This document shows positions 26,260 through 34,780 of a DNA stretch of 64,000 nt, piece by piece; within the stretch, counting starts at the first letter, position 1, and every line of letters starts with the position of its first letter. Origin of the DNA: Pseudobacillus wudalianchiensis (GTDB lineage: Bacteria; Bacillota; Bacilli; Bacillales; Domibacillaceae); the NCBI RefSeq assembly GCF_001685015.1, contig NZ_MAYT01000001.1:719088-783087 (forward strand). The letters run 5' to 3'. The notes below the pieces were generated by a model that was not told the DNA's origin, made no database searches, and saw only the letters and a list, made by a program, of their open reading frames with translations. Made by a program: the position numbers and the translations under genes.

Positions 26260-26352
26260 CTAGTGTTTTAAAATGTGAATTTGATGCATAGGAATGCCCA
26301 TGATCATTGTGGGCAGGTAAGTAACAAGGATAGGCAGTATTTGTTCATACAT
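26260..26352 (-). CDS. Possible small hydrophobic peptide ORF
   Basis: A 30-residue frame on the minus strand (starts M-Y-E-Q-I-L-P-I-L-V), hydrophobic in the middle. AGAGGAGAG lies seven bases before ATG 26352. The ribosome-binding site coincides with one arm of the hairpin at 26353-26385. It could be a membrane micropeptide or chance. Confidence 0.25.
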   Translation of the reverse strand: MYEQILPILVTYLPTMIMGIPMHQIHILKH

Positions 26353-26385
26353 TAATCTCTCCTCTTATAGGCAGGAGAGGTTTTT
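26353..26385 (+). terminator. Terminator upstream of ctpA
   Basis: CTCTCCT and AGGAGAG form a stem with a nine-base loop, followed by six T. Confidence 0.75.
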
Positions 26386-26463
26386 TCTTTTTAATTCAAT
26401 TGAAAACTGATAGAATGTAAGAGTTGAATAAACGAACATTAAGCATGGAAAGCGGTGAGCATC

Positions 26464-27939
26464 ATGGATGAAAACAAGTCCGATCAACCCAGTGGCAAGC
26501 ATCCATCTCCTTACATTCGGTTGAAGAAATTTCACTTTATTATGCTTGTATTCTTCCTCGTATTCGCGACAGCGGCCATTACTACGCTCGCTCTTGCCTT
26601 TGGAGGAGAAAAGGCAGCAGAAGTCGGCATGAAGCCGCGTGGAGAATTTGAAAAGCTATATGAAGCCTACGATAAATTGGAAAAAAACTATTATCAAGAC
26701 ATTAATGAAGAAAAGCTGATAAATGGGGCCATTAATGGCATGCTCGATTCTCTTGATGATCCTTATTCCGATTACATGGATAAAAAAGAAGCTAGTCAAT
26801 TCCATGAAAGTGTTTCCTCCTCCTTCGAAGGCATCGGGGCAGAAATACAAGAAGAAAAAGGCATGATTAAAATCGTTTCGCCGATTAAAGGCTCACCTGC
26901 AGAAAAAGCAGGTCTTCGTCCAAATGATCGAATTATGGCGGTAGACGGAAAGAGCCTGGAGGGGATGAGTTCTTCAGAGGCTGTATTATTAATCAGAGGC
27001 GAAAAAGGAACAAAAGTGAAGTTGAAAGTACAGCGTGCTGGAACAAAAGAGCCAATGGAAATCACGATTGTACGTGATGAAATTCCAATCGAGACGGTTT
27101 ATGCTGAGATGAACAATGACAAGGTAGCGCACATTCAAATTACAAGTTTCTCCGAGCATACGGCAGCCGAGCTGAAAAAGGCCATAGAAGAAATGGAGAA
27201 AAAAGGCATGAAATCTATGGTGCTCGATGTACGGCAAAATCCGGGAGGGCTGCTTGATCAAGCAGTTGAGATGACGGATATGTTTGTACCAGAAGGAAAA
27301 GTGTTATTTCAAGTAGAGGATAATCAAGGCAGACGTGAAAAAATGGTATCTGACAGCAAAAAGAAAGTCACGGTTCCAGTTGTCGTGCTAGTGGACAGCG
27401 GAAGCGCCAGTGCTTCAGAAATCTTTGCAGCAGCTATGAAGGAATCTGCTGGTGTTACTCTAATTGGAGAAAAGACGTTTGGAAAAGGAACCGTACAGAC
27501 GGCAGAGGATTTCAAGGACGGATCAAACATGAAGTTCACAACGGCCAAATGGTTAACGCCAAACGGCAATTGGATTCATAAAAAAGGAATAAAGCCAGAT
27601 ATAGAAGTGAAGCTTCCTGATTATGCTAATCTACCTTATCTTAACCCTGATAGTGAATTAAAGCTTGACAGCTTGTCAGAAGAAGTGAAAAATGGAGAGA
27701 AAATGCTCGAAGCGCTTGGATATCATCCTGGTAAAGTAGATGGCTTTTTCGATAAAGCAACGGAAGAAGCGGTAAAAGAGTTCCAGAAAAAATCAGGCAT
27801 TGAACAAACTGGTGTACTGTCAGGTGACACGACTGTTCAGTTAATGACAGATCTAAGAGAAAAGATCCAAGAAAACGATACACAAAAGGAAAAGGCGATC
27901 GAAATACTGAAAGAGAAGCAGAGCAGCTCCGCTTCTTAA
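26464..27939 (+). CDS. ctpA: C-terminal processing peptidase CtpA (S41 family)
   Basis: A 491-residue membrane-anchored protease: a transmembrane helix around residues 24-46, PDZ domain (about 95-185, with GLRPNDRIMAVDG), S41 catalytic domain with Ser316 (GSASASE) and Lys341 (TFGKGTVQ), and a C-terminal peptidoglycan-binding domain (GYHPGKVDGFFD). It cleaves secreted or envelope proteins at their C-termini. ATG 26464 is preferred to the in-frame GTG at 26455, which sits too close to the ribosome-binding site. In B. subtilis CtpA also follows yodJ. Confidence 0.92.
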   Translation: MDENKSDQPSGKHPSPYIRLKKFHFIMLVFFLVFATAAITTLALAFGGEKAAEVGMKPRGEFEKLYEAYDKLEKNYYQDINEEKLINGAINGMLDSLDDPYSDYMDKKEASQFHESVSSSFEGIGAEIQEEKGMIKIVSPIKGSPAEKAGLRPNDRIMAVDGKSLEGMSSSEAVLLIRGEKGTKVKLKVQRAGTKEPMEITIVRDEIPIETVYAEMNNDKVAHIQITSFSEHTAAELKKAIEEMEKKGMKSMVLDVRQNPGGLLDQAVEMTDMFVPEGKVLFQVEDNQGRREKMVSDSKKKVTVPVVVLVDSGSASASEIFAAAMKESAGVTLIGEKTFGKGTVQTAEDFKDGSNMKFTTAKWLTPNGNWIHKKGIKPDIEVKLPDYANLPYLNPDSELKLDSLSEEVKNGEKMLEALGYHPGKVDGFFDKATEEAVKEFQKKSGIEQTGVLSGDTTVQLMTDLREKIQENDTQKEKAIEILKEKQSSSAS

Positions 27940-27982
27940 AAAATGATTCCATTAAAGATAAAGGTTTAAATAATGAAAAATT

Positions 27983-28027
27983 AAAAGCCGGTATCTCCCC
28001 TAGATATAGAAGGGATACCGGCTTTTA
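27983..28027 (+). terminator. Terminator of ctpA
   Basis: AAAAGCCGGTATC pairs with GATACCGGCTTTT across a loop containing CCCTAGATATAGAAGG. Confidence 0.85.
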
Positions 28028-28516
28028 ATATTGAAGTTTCGTACCTCTGTAAAGATCCACGCCCTCTAATCAGTAAAATTATATAATTCCATGATAAGCG
28101 ATTTGTAGATATTGTAAACAGAGAAAAACCTTACTAATGATCACTGCTTGAATAGAAAAAATTCCAATAAATATTCCTCTTTTGTTAAAGTAATATGAAA
28201 AAATCGTCGGGGTTGTCATGATAATGTCTTTTTTGAAAAAAACATCTTTTTCTTTCCCTTTTTTTAAAAAATAAAACGTTCCAATTTTATGAAGACGACC
28301 CTTACCTATGGAAGGTCCCCTTATAATTTCTTATTTGTGAAATCAGCGGTAAATGTTGATATCTCAAGGCTGAGCCAACTTAATAGATTTCTAGCAGCCA
28401 CCGGTTCTTTTTCAAAAAGAGAACTGGTTTTTTTGCTATGAATTGCCTCTCTTATTACAAAAAAATCATGTTACGATTTTACTGTCAAAAAAAGAAGAAA
28501 TAGGAGTGAAGTTTAC
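28028..28516. other. Gene-free gap with an orphan terminator
   Basis: I find no convincing gene here. A terminator-like hairpin at 28399-28433 (ACCGGTTCTTTTT with AAAAAGAGAACTGGT-type pairing, then seven T) does not follow any annotated gene. It could end a small RNA or a leader transcript. A 50-codon frame at 28289-28441 has no ribosome-binding site and is not called. Confidence 0.45.
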
Positions 28517-29305
28517 ATGAATAAAAAAGTAGTTGTTTCATTAGCAGCGTCATTAACATTGTTTGCTTCTCCGTTCGTTAATAAAACAGAAGCAGCAGAA
28601 ATTTCAAAGCCAACAGTAAAGGTTCAGTGTCAAACTGGACAAGTTGTGATTCCTAAAGAAGTAGCACAACAGTTTGCTAAAGGAAATGTAGATTGGCAAT
28701 GGATTTTAAAACAGTATGGCTGGACAGTACAACAGCCAGCACAGCAAGCGCCGACAACAAAACCAGCTCCGGAAGCAAAGCCAGCACCAACAACGAAGCC
28801 AGCTCCGGAAGCAAAACCGGCACCAACAACAAAGCCAGCTCCAGAAGCAAAACCAGCACCAACAACAAAACCAGCACCGGAAACTACTACTCCAGCACCA
28901 AGCAAACCGTCACAGACAACAGCTGGATTAAGTGCATTCGAACAACAAGTAGTTGACCTTACAAATCAAGAGCGTCAAAAAGCTGGATTACAGCCTTTAA
29001 AAGCTGATACCCAGTTAAGCTCAGTAGCTAGAAAAAAATCAGAAGATATGCTAGCAAAAAACTATTTCTCTCATACTAGCCCAACTTATGGATCTCCATT
29101 TGACATGATGAAACAATTTGGCATCACGTATCGTACAGCAGGAGAAAATATTGCAAAAGGACAACGTACACCTGCAGAAGTAGTAAAAGCTTGGATGGAA
29201 AGCCCTGGACACCGTGCGAATATTCTAAATAAAGACTATACACATATTGGCGTTGGTTATGTTGAAAACGGAAATATTTGGACACAAATGTTTATCGGTA
29301 AATAA
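28517..29305 (+). CDS. Secreted CAP-domain protein (YkwD-like) with Pro-Ala repeats
   Basis: A 262-residue exported protein: signal peptide (about residues 1-26), a SafA/YkwD-like N-terminal segment, a low-complexity linker of repeated K-P-A-P-(E/T) units (about 78-125), and a C-terminal CAP/SCP domain (140-262) with NQERQKAGLQPL, SHTSP, GENIAKG and HRANIL motifs. The domain is common in Bacillus spore and wall proteins; catalytic activity is not established. The linker is encoded by near-identical DNA repeats and could vary in length. Confidence 0.9.
   Translation: MNKKVVVSLAASLTLFASPFVNKTEAAEISKPTVKVQCQTGQVVIPKEVAQQFAKGNVDWQWILKQYGWTVQQPAQQAPTTKPAPEAKPAPTTKPAPEAKPAPTTKPAPEAKPAPTTKPAPETTTPAPSKPSQTTAGLSAFEQQVVDLTNQERQKAGLQPLKADTQLSSVARKKSEDMLAKNYFSHTSPTYGSPFDMMKQFGITYRTAGENIAKGQRTPAEVVKAWMESPGHRANILNKDYTHIGVGYVENGNIWTQMFIGK
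28750..28886 (+). repeat. Tandem DNA repeat encoding Pro-Ala-rich linker
   Basis: About four imperfect copies of a 36-base unit encoding alternating KPAPEA and KPAPTT blocks within the CAP-protein gene. The repeats are close enough for slippage or recombination. Confidence 0.8.
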
Positions 29306-29314
29306 GAAGCAGGA

Positions 29315-29340
29315 GCACCGTGGATTCACGGTGCTTTTTT
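29315..29340 (+). terminator. Terminator of CAP-protein gene
   Basis: GCACCGTG and CACGGTGC with a four-base loop, followed by six T. Confidence 0.9.
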
Positions 29341-29412
29341 CGGTTATATTTGCATATTTCAAAAAGGATGATTAGTATAATCTATATAAATCATTTTTTT
29401 GGAGAGGATGTC

Positions 29413-30204
29413 ATGGGGAGGAAAATAGCACTAATCACAGGCGGTTCAAGAGGAATTGGAAAGTGTACGGCTGCTGTGCTTGCTGAACAGGGGTGTAATA
29501 TTATTATTAATTATCGCTCCAGCAAGACAGAAGCAGAAAAACTGGCGAAAAATTTATCAGAAAATTTCGCAATCAAAGCCATCGCTGTCCAAGGAGACAT
29601 TTCCAATAAGGCAGATTGTGAAAAGCTAATCCATCAATCCATGGAATCTTTTAATGGAATCGATATCTTGATACATAATGCCGGTCCGTATGTCCCGTTG
29701 CGAAAAACAATGGATGAGTATGAGTGGGATGAATGGCAATATATGATAAATGGGAATTTAAACAGTGTTTTTTATTTAACAAAGTTAACGTTGCCGTATA
29801 TGCGTGCCAAAGGCTGGGGAAGAATCGTCACCTTTGGATATGACCGGGTAGAAACAGCACCGGGCTGGATTTACCGTTCTGCTTTTGCCGCAGCAAAAGC
29901 AGGCCTTGCTTCCCTCACAAGAACAATCTCCATGGAAGAAGCGAAAAATGGAATTACGGCTAATATGATTTGTCCGGGGGACATTGCGGATCATTGGAAG
30001 GAAGAGACGATTGCCCATGCAAAACGCGAGACGAGCTCGATGGTCCCTGTTGGCCGTCCGGGAACAGGAGAAGATTTAGCAAGAGTCGTCTCCTTTCTCA
30101 TTTCGGATGATGCTGACTTTATAACGGGCAGTACCATTCCTGTTACAGGCGGCCAAGATGTCCTGGGGAAAATTTATCACGCGGACTACGATAGTACGAT
30201 ATAA
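29413..30204 (+). CDS. Atypical SDR-family protein lacking catalytic tyrosine
   Basis: A 263-residue short-chain dehydrogenase/reductase fold with the nucleotide-binding GGSRGIG (10-16) and NAG (89-91) motifs. In the Y-x3-K active site the lysine (Lys162) is present, but the tyrosine position is Phe158 (AFAAAK), and the usual upstream serine is also replaced (TFGYD). It may bind NAD(P) without normal reductase activity or use another residue. ATG 29413 follows GGAGAGG. It stands alone between two terminators. Confidence 0.85.
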   Translation: MGRKIALITGGSRGIGKCTAAVLAEQGCNIIINYRSSKTEAEKLAKNLSENFAIKAIAVQGDISNKADCEKLIHQSMESFNGIDILIHNAGPYVPLRKTMDEYEWDEWQYMINGNLNSVFYLTKLTLPYMRAKGWGRIVTFGYDRVETAPGWIYRSAFAAAKAGLASLTRTISMEEAKNGITANMICPGDIADHWKEETIAHAKRETSSMVPVGRPGTGEDLARVVSFLISDDADFITGSTIPVTGGQDVLGKIYHADYDSTI

Positions 30205-30293
30205 AGATATTTGTTTTAGGCTATTGGCAAATGGCCGTTTACTTGGGGAGAAGCTGCGTTACTTTACGTTATCTTCTTTATCCTAGTCAGACG

Positions 30294-30333
30294 AAAAAAC
30301 CGGCGGAACATTTAGCATTCCTCCGGTTTTTCT
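30294..30333. terminator. Bidirectional terminator
   Basis: AAAACCGGCGGAA pairs with TTCCTCCGGTTTT, with A and T tracts on the two sides, between the SDR and the MATE gene. Confidence 0.82.
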
Positions 30334-30357
30334 TTGTCTTATTGCTCTTTAAGTCAT

Positions 30358-31734
30358 TCAGGTTGAGGCATTATTAACCGATTTATCAGCCCGAAAGTTT
30401 TTACGCTGGATGAGAAGTAGACGTGTAGATAAGGTAACAGCACCGGCTATTAAGCCAGAAATTAAGCCTATCCAGTAGCCATATGCCTCAAGGTGTGTCG
30501 TATTAGCTAGATAATATCCTAATGGAAGACCAATGACCCAATAGCTGATCATTGTCATCACAAACGTTGTGTTAACATCCTTATAGCCACGCAAGGCTCC
30601 TTGGACAGGTGCTTGAATAGCATCGGATAACTGAAAAAAAGCAGCAAAAAATAAGAAATGAGTCGTGAGCTTAAGTACTTCCGCATCTTTTGTATAGAAT
30701 GAGGCAATTTGTTCACGAAACAGCAGAAGCAGGGTGATACATAACAAGGAAAAGAAGATGGCTGTTCCTACACCGAGCCAACTAAAGATTTTGGCATCTC
30801 TCAAACGAGAAGCTCCTACCTCGAAGCCGACGATGATCGTCAAACTCATCGAAATACTGAGAGGGATCATGTAAAGAAGCGACGCAAAATTAATGGCTAC
30901 TTGATGAGCCGCAATGACCTTTGTGCTGTATTCACTCATTAATAACGTAACAGCAGAAAAAATACTCGTTTCAAAGAAAATCGACAGTCCGATCGGAATG
31001 CCAATGAATAAAATTTCTTTCCATTTAGCAAAAGAGATGGCAGGAAAGGAACGGAAAATTTGATATTGGTTGAATGGGTGCTCACGATGAATAACAAAAG
31101 CCGCAATGATCATGATCAACCAATATGTAATAGCGGAGGCATAGCCGGCTCCTGCACCACCAAGAGCAGGAAGTCCCCATTTTCCGAAAATAAGGGCATA
31201 ATTAAAAAACACGTTCAGCGGCAAAGACATGAGGGTAATGACCATGGACGTTTTTGTCATGCCAAGCGCATCGATAAAACAGCGGAGAACCGCGTAGATA
31301 AACACAGGTATAATGCCAAACGATAAAGCCACTACATAGCTTTTGGCAATGTCTCTTACGTTTTCTTCAAGGTTCATCCTATTTAAAACAGGATCAAGTG
31401 CAACACTGCCGATGGCAAAAACAACGATCGCTAATACGATAGAGGCATAGATCCCTTGCATTACGGTAAAAGGCACCTCTTTTGTTTTTTTTGCACCAGC
31501 CAGCTGAGCGACAATGGGCGTAATGGCAAGCAGGATACCGCTTAGTCCGGTATACACAGGAACCCACAAGGAGGAGCCAATCGCTACACCGGCTAAGTCA
31601 TCCGCAGAATAACGGCTAGACATCATCGTATCAAAGAAGTTCATGGAGAACATTCCTAACTGGGTAATGAATATTGGAATTAAAATATACAAGAGCTGCC
31701 TGATTTTTTGATTAATGGTAAAAGTTTGTTTCAT
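30358..31734 (-). CDS. MATE-family multidrug efflux transporter
   Basis: A 458-residue membrane protein with twelve predicted helices in two repeated halves, matching NorM-like MATE exporters that use Na+ or H+ gradients. N-terminal features such as FFDTMMSSRYSADDLAGVAIG fit the family. Substrates cannot be deduced. It is transcribed alone on the minus strand, with its ATG behind a GAGGGAGAAA-like site. Confidence 0.9.
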   Translation of the reverse strand: MKQTFTINQKIRQLLYILIPIFITQLGMFSMNFFDTMMSSRYSADDLAGVAIGSSLWVPVYTGLSGILLAITPIVAQLAGAKKTKEVPFTVMQGIYASIVLAIVVFAIGSVALDPVLNRMNLEENVRDIAKSYVVALSFGIIPVFIYAVLRCFIDALGMTKTSMVITLMSLPLNVFFNYALIFGKWGLPALGGAGAGYASAITYWLIMIIAAFVIHREHPFNQYQIFRSFPAISFAKWKEILFIGIPIGLSIFFETSIFSAVTLLMSEYSTKVIAAHQVAINFASLLYMIPLSISMSLTIIVGFEVGASRLRDAKIFSWLGVGTAIFFSLLCITLLLLFREQIASFYTKDAEVLKLTTHFLFFAAFFQLSDAIQAPVQGALRGYKDVNTTFVMTMISYWVIGLPLGYYLANTTHLEAYGYWIGLISGLIAGAVTLSTRLLLIQRKNFRADKSVNNAST

Positions 31735-31815
31735 TTCTTTTCTCCCTCGTTCAACAACAATACATAGAATGAGAGAATTATACCATAAAAGCAGTTAGAC
31801 TGCCTGATAGATATG

Positions 31816-31850
31816 AAAACCCCTCCAGCGGACGCTGAAGGGGTATAAAA
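31816..31850 (-). terminator. Terminator of the GNAT gene
   Basis: CCCCTCCAGCG pairs with GCTGAAGGGG (3-base loop) and is followed on the minus strand by TTTTC. Confidence 0.8.
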
Positions 31851-31895
31851 GGGAAGATGTTACTGATAGTTAGAAAGGTTAGGGGATAATACAGA

Positions 31896-32453
31896 TCAAG
31901 CTTCCAATGCTTGTTCTTCTGTTGCTTCGTTCTGCTGGCGCAGTGTATAAAAAGTAAATAAATCCCTGGATACTTCAAACAGATCAAACACTTCTTCATT
32001 TTCATTAATGCGGGAATAGACCGCGGATCGTGTCTCGTTAGCGAGGATAGCATAAGGAAGTTTTTCTGCTGCTTTTCGTGATCGTGTATTTGTTTTACGA
32101 ATCCGCATAAAGACTGCTTCCATATTCAGTTCAAAAAACAACTCATGGAAAAAGGCTTCCTTTGCCGGAGCGTTATATCCTTTTCCGTGGAAAGGTTTGC
32201 CGAGCCACGTACCGAGAAAACCGCATCCGTCTTGGATATCATATAAATTAATCGTACCGATTGGGTTGCCCCATTCGTCAGTGATCGTACGAGAAATTAA
32301 TTCTCCCCGCTCCTCCGCTTCAATCGTTTGTTTTGTTACGAATACGAACTCTTCATAGGAGTGGGCTTTTTGGCGCACAAAAGGGAAGACTTCTGGGTGC
32401 GTCATTAAGTCAAATAATACATGACTTTCATGTACATCGCGCTTCTTTAACAT
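31896..32453 (-). CDS. GNAT-family acetyltransferase (RimJ/RimL-like)
   Basis: A 185-residue acetyltransferase-like protein. The acetyl-CoA-binding region is GTWLGKPFHGKGYNAPAKEA (about residues 88-107), followed by a strand of the form EAVFMRIRKTNTRS. The target is unknown. ATG 32453 has GGAGG seven bases upstream, and the longer open frame runs through a structured leader. That leader contains a tRNA-like sequence and a hairpin that covers the GGAGG, so expression may be RNA-controlled. Confidence 0.85.
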   Translation of the reverse strand: MLKKRDVHESHVLFDLMTHPEVFPFVRQKAHSYEEFVFVTKQTIEAEERGELISRTITDEWGNPIGTINLYDIQDGCGFLGTWLGKPFHGKGYNAPAKEAFFHELFFELNMEAVFMRIRKTNTRSRKAAEKLPYAILANETRSAVYSRINENEEVFDLFEVSRDLFTFYTLRQQNEATEEQALEA

Positions 32454-32459
32454 GTAAAT

Positions 32460-32474
32460 CCCTCCAAATGAGGG
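32460..32474 (-). promoter_or_regulatory. Hairpin covering the GNAT ribosome-binding site
   Basis: On the mRNA, CCCTC and GAGGG form a 5-bp stem with a five-base loop. The GGAGG Shine-Dalgarno (complement of 32461-32465) is largely inside the 3' arm, so the stem would hide it. Confidence 0.55.
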
Positions 32475-32506
32475 CACTCCGGTCCTGTTGCATCCGAATT
32501 CACCCT

Positions 32507-32539
32507 CGAAATTTTTCATAGCATTCACAAAAAATTTCG
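32507..32539 (-). promoter_or_regulatory. Hairpin competing with the tRNA-like acceptor stem
   Basis: CGAAATTTTT and AAAAATTTCG form a perfect 10-bp stem with a 13-base loop. One arm (32530-32539) overlaps the 3' acceptor strand of the tRNA-like sequence (32535-32541), so both folds cannot form at once. Confidence 0.55.
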
Positions 32540-32605
32540 GGGTGGGAATCGAACCCACTAGAACCAGCTGAAGAAGCTGGTGGCGCACCATTTGCCTTCC
32601 CTAAT
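32534..32605 (-). ncRNA. tRNA-like sequence (anticodon CUU) in the GNAT leader
   Basis: Read on the minus strand, this 72-base stretch folds as a near-complete cloverleaf. The T arm is perfect (GTGGG, loop TTCGATT, CCCAC), the variable loop has five bases, and the anticodon arm is perfect (CCAGC, loop TTCTTCA, GCTGG; anticodon CUU, lysine). The D loop contains GG. Defects are two mismatches in the acceptor stem (1-72, 4-69), one in the D stem (13-22), A instead of U at position 8, and no encoded CCA. It may be a degenerate tRNA or a tRNA-mimic. B. cereus has a lysine-accepting tRNA-like RNA (tRNAOther), but relation to it is speculative. Confidence 0.6.
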
Positions 32606-32784
32606 ACTCATCAAATTGTTTTAAATCTAAGACTATCATACAAAAATTTTTCTCGTTTGAAAATAGGTTTTTACCGCATTTTATAAAAAAAATTTCTTAT
32701 AAAATATTCTAAATTCTTCAAGCAAATTGGACGTTTCAAATGAGAGAGTTTGATACAATATAATATGAAAAGGAGTGGGTGAAC

Positions 32785-33657
32785 ATGCACACAAAGACAG
32801 GCCTTGTTCTTGAGGGCGGCGGGATGAGAGGACTTTATACAGCGGGTGTGCTCGACTTTTTTCTTGAAAATAAGATAGAGTTTCCCTATGTGATTGGGGT
32901 TTCGGCTGGTGCCTGCAATGCAGCGTCTTACATATCCAAACAATGGGGCCGCAATAAGCGGGTAAATATTGGTTTCGTTCGGGATCCAAAATATATTTCA
33001 TTACGGAATTTTTTTAGAAATGGCGAGCTATTTGGTATGGATTATGTGTTTGACGTCATTCCTAATCAAATAGTGCCGTTTGATTATGAGGAATTTAAAC
33101 GAAGTGATACTGAATTTGTGATTGGAACGACAGATTGTCATACAGGTGAACCAATTTATTTTAGCAGAAAAGAATATAAGGAAGATCTATTAACCCCAAT
33201 TAGAGCATCAAGCTCCCTGCCATTTGCAGCGCCAATCGTCTCTTTTCAAGGGTATGAACTGCTTGATGGCGGCATGAGCGATCCGATTCCGGTAAAGAAA
33301 GCAGAGCAGGACGGCTGCAGCCGTAATGTGATTGTACTGACGCAGCATGAGGGGTATATGAAAAAACCTTCTCGTCTTCACTTTATGATAAAGCGCAAAT
33401 ATGCTCGCTATCCAGGAGTCGTGAGGATGCTAGAAGGAAGATGGCGACATTATAATCGAACAATAGAATACATTAACCAGCTGGAAAAGGAAAAAAAAGC
33501 CTTCGTTATTCGCCCATCACAGCCATTAGAAGTGAGCCGGGTTGAGCGCAACCAACGCAAGCTGACAAAATTATATGATTTAGGCTGGCAAAACGCGGCA
33601 GATACCTTCGAAGAGCTGACTAATTGGCTTAACGAAAGTACCGTCACAACTAAATAA
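32785..33657 (+). CDS. Patatin-like phospholipase family protein
   Basis: A 290-residue serine hydrolase of the bacterial patatin group. The oxyanion glycine-rich loop is LEGGGMRG (9-16), the nucleophile Ser40 lies in GVSAG, and the catalytic Asp is in LDGGMSD near residue 161. It probably cleaves acyl chains from phospholipids in the cytoplasm. ATG 32785 is nine bases from AAAGGAG, preferred over the GTG at 32779. A terminator follows. Confidence 0.88.
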   Translation: MHTKTGLVLEGGGMRGLYTAGVLDFFLENKIEFPYVIGVSAGACNAASYISKQWGRNKRVNIGFVRDPKYISLRNFFRNGELFGMDYVFDVIPNQIVPFDYEEFKRSDTEFVIGTTDCHTGEPIYFSRKEYKEDLLTPIRASSSLPFAAPIVSFQGYELLDGGMSDPIPVKKAEQDGCSRNVIVLTQHEGYMKKPSRLHFMIKRKYARYPGVVRMLEGRWRHYNRTIEYINQLEKEKKAFVIRPSQPLEVSRVERNQRKLTKLYDLGWQNAADTFEELTNWLNESTVTTK

Positions 33658-33674
33658 GCGATTGCATTTTAGAG

Positions 33675-33711
33675 AACGAATCTGTTAAAGAGATGAACAG
33701 ATTCGTTTTTT
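33675..33711 (+). terminator. Terminator of patatin gene
   Basis: AACGAATCTGTT pairs with AACAGATTCGTT, followed by six T. Confidence 0.88.
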
Positions 33712-33989
33712 ATTTAGCCGCTGTTAAAGGTGAAGATTGGCTTTTAATGGTTGATTAGAACGTAAAATGTTCGCCTGCAGCAAAAATCAACTACTCATAG
33801 CTAGCAGAGTGCAAAGAAAAATTCATTAGAATACATCTTTTAGAGAACGATCACAGTCTCTTAAGACAGAATTTTTGGCTAGGTCCCAATCGGTCTATTT
33901 CCCGAGGAATGAAATGGAAGATTTATAGAAGAATAAATAGGGAATGGGGTAATGAAGATGCGATAGAAATGGCTATAGGAGGTAAGTAT
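33712..33989. other. Gene-free gap with a decayed repeat fragment
   Basis: No gene is supported. Bases 33768-33791 resemble the right end of the GC-rich element at 18955-19035. The promoter of the DUF421 gene presumably lies here; none stands out. Confidence 0.4.
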
Positions 33990-34664
33990 ATGTATCTAGA
34001 TATTACTTTAAAGATGATAATCGGATTAGTGAGTTTACTAGTTGTTATTCGAGTGCTTGGAAAAAAAGGATTAGCACAAATCACACCTTTTGACCTTGTC
34101 TATTTAATTCTCCTTGGAAGTTTTTTAGAAGAAGGAATATTCGACGAGAAAATCTCCGTCTTTCAAATTTTATACGCTGTTTTACTATGGGGAGTCCTCA
34201 TTTACTTGATCGAACGACTGGTGATGAAGTCAGATTGGCTGAGAAAACTGCTCAAGGGGGAATCATCCGATATCATTGTGAAGGGAAAAGTTGATGTAAA
34301 GGAATTAAAGAAAAATTATATAGAAATAGAGCAGCTGCGGACATTGCTTCGAAGACAGGGGTACTTTTCGTTAACGGAAGTCGAGCATGCTACGCTTGAA
34401 ACAGGAGGAACACTAAGTGTGCTTCCAAAAGTGAAGGAAGCTCCTGTTACACCAGCTATGCTAAATATTACACCAGAGGAAAACAAACCAACGTATTTAC
34501 TGGTAGACGAGGGAAGAATAGATGAAAAAGAGTTAGACAAAGTAGGGAAAGATAAAGAGTGGCTGCTATCAGAATTAAAAAAAGAGGGAATCGATTGTAT
34601 AACTGACGTTTTCTATGGAGAGTGGACGGAAAACAAAGGATTCTATCTTATACCGTATGAGTAA
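33990..34664 (+). CDS. DUF421 membrane protein (YetF family)
   Basis: A 224-residue protein with three N-terminal membrane helices (about residues 1-75; R-V-L-G-K-K-G-L-A-Q-I-T-P-F-D is the family signature), then a cytoplasmic DUF421 domain. Some relatives (YetF, YkjA) are germination or spore-envelope associated. ATG 33990 follows AGGAGG; an in-frame ATG 81 bases upstream would add a charged extension without a good site. Monocistronic. Confidence 0.85.
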   Translation: MYLDITLKMIIGLVSLLVVIRVLGKKGLAQITPFDLVYLILLGSFLEEGIFDEKISVFQILYAVLLWGVLIYLIERLVMKSDWLRKLLKGESSDIIVKGKVDVKELKKNYIEIEQLRTLLRRQGYFSLTEVEHATLETGGTLSVLPKVKEAPVTPAMLNITPEENKPTYLLVDEGRIDEKELDKVGKDKEWLLSELKKEGIDCITDVFYGEWTENKGFYLIPYE

Positions 34665-34691
34665 AAAGCAGAAAAAAACCAGGCTGCTAAT

Positions 34692-34718
34692 GGGCGATTT
34701 TTTCAAGTCACTCGCCCA
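34692..34718 (+). terminator. Terminator of DUF421 gene
   Basis: AATGGGCGA pairs with TCGCCCATT, flanked by an outer CCAGGC/GCCTGG pairing. Confidence 0.65.
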
Positions 34719-34780
34719 TTTTCAATTGGCCTGGTAAGGTGGAAGATAAACTTTTTCCATTTTTTAACGATTGATTCCAT

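Noticed and set aside
28289-28441. 50-codon plus-strand frame in the ctpA-CAP gap
   Set aside because: No ribosome-binding site, and it runs through a terminator hairpin.
28750-28886. CRISPR array
   Set aside because: The repeats are contiguous in-frame coding units without unique spacers.
28630-28956. Overlapping frames on both strands of the Pro-Ala repeat
   Set aside because: These arise from the repetitive codons of the CAP-protein gene and are shadows.
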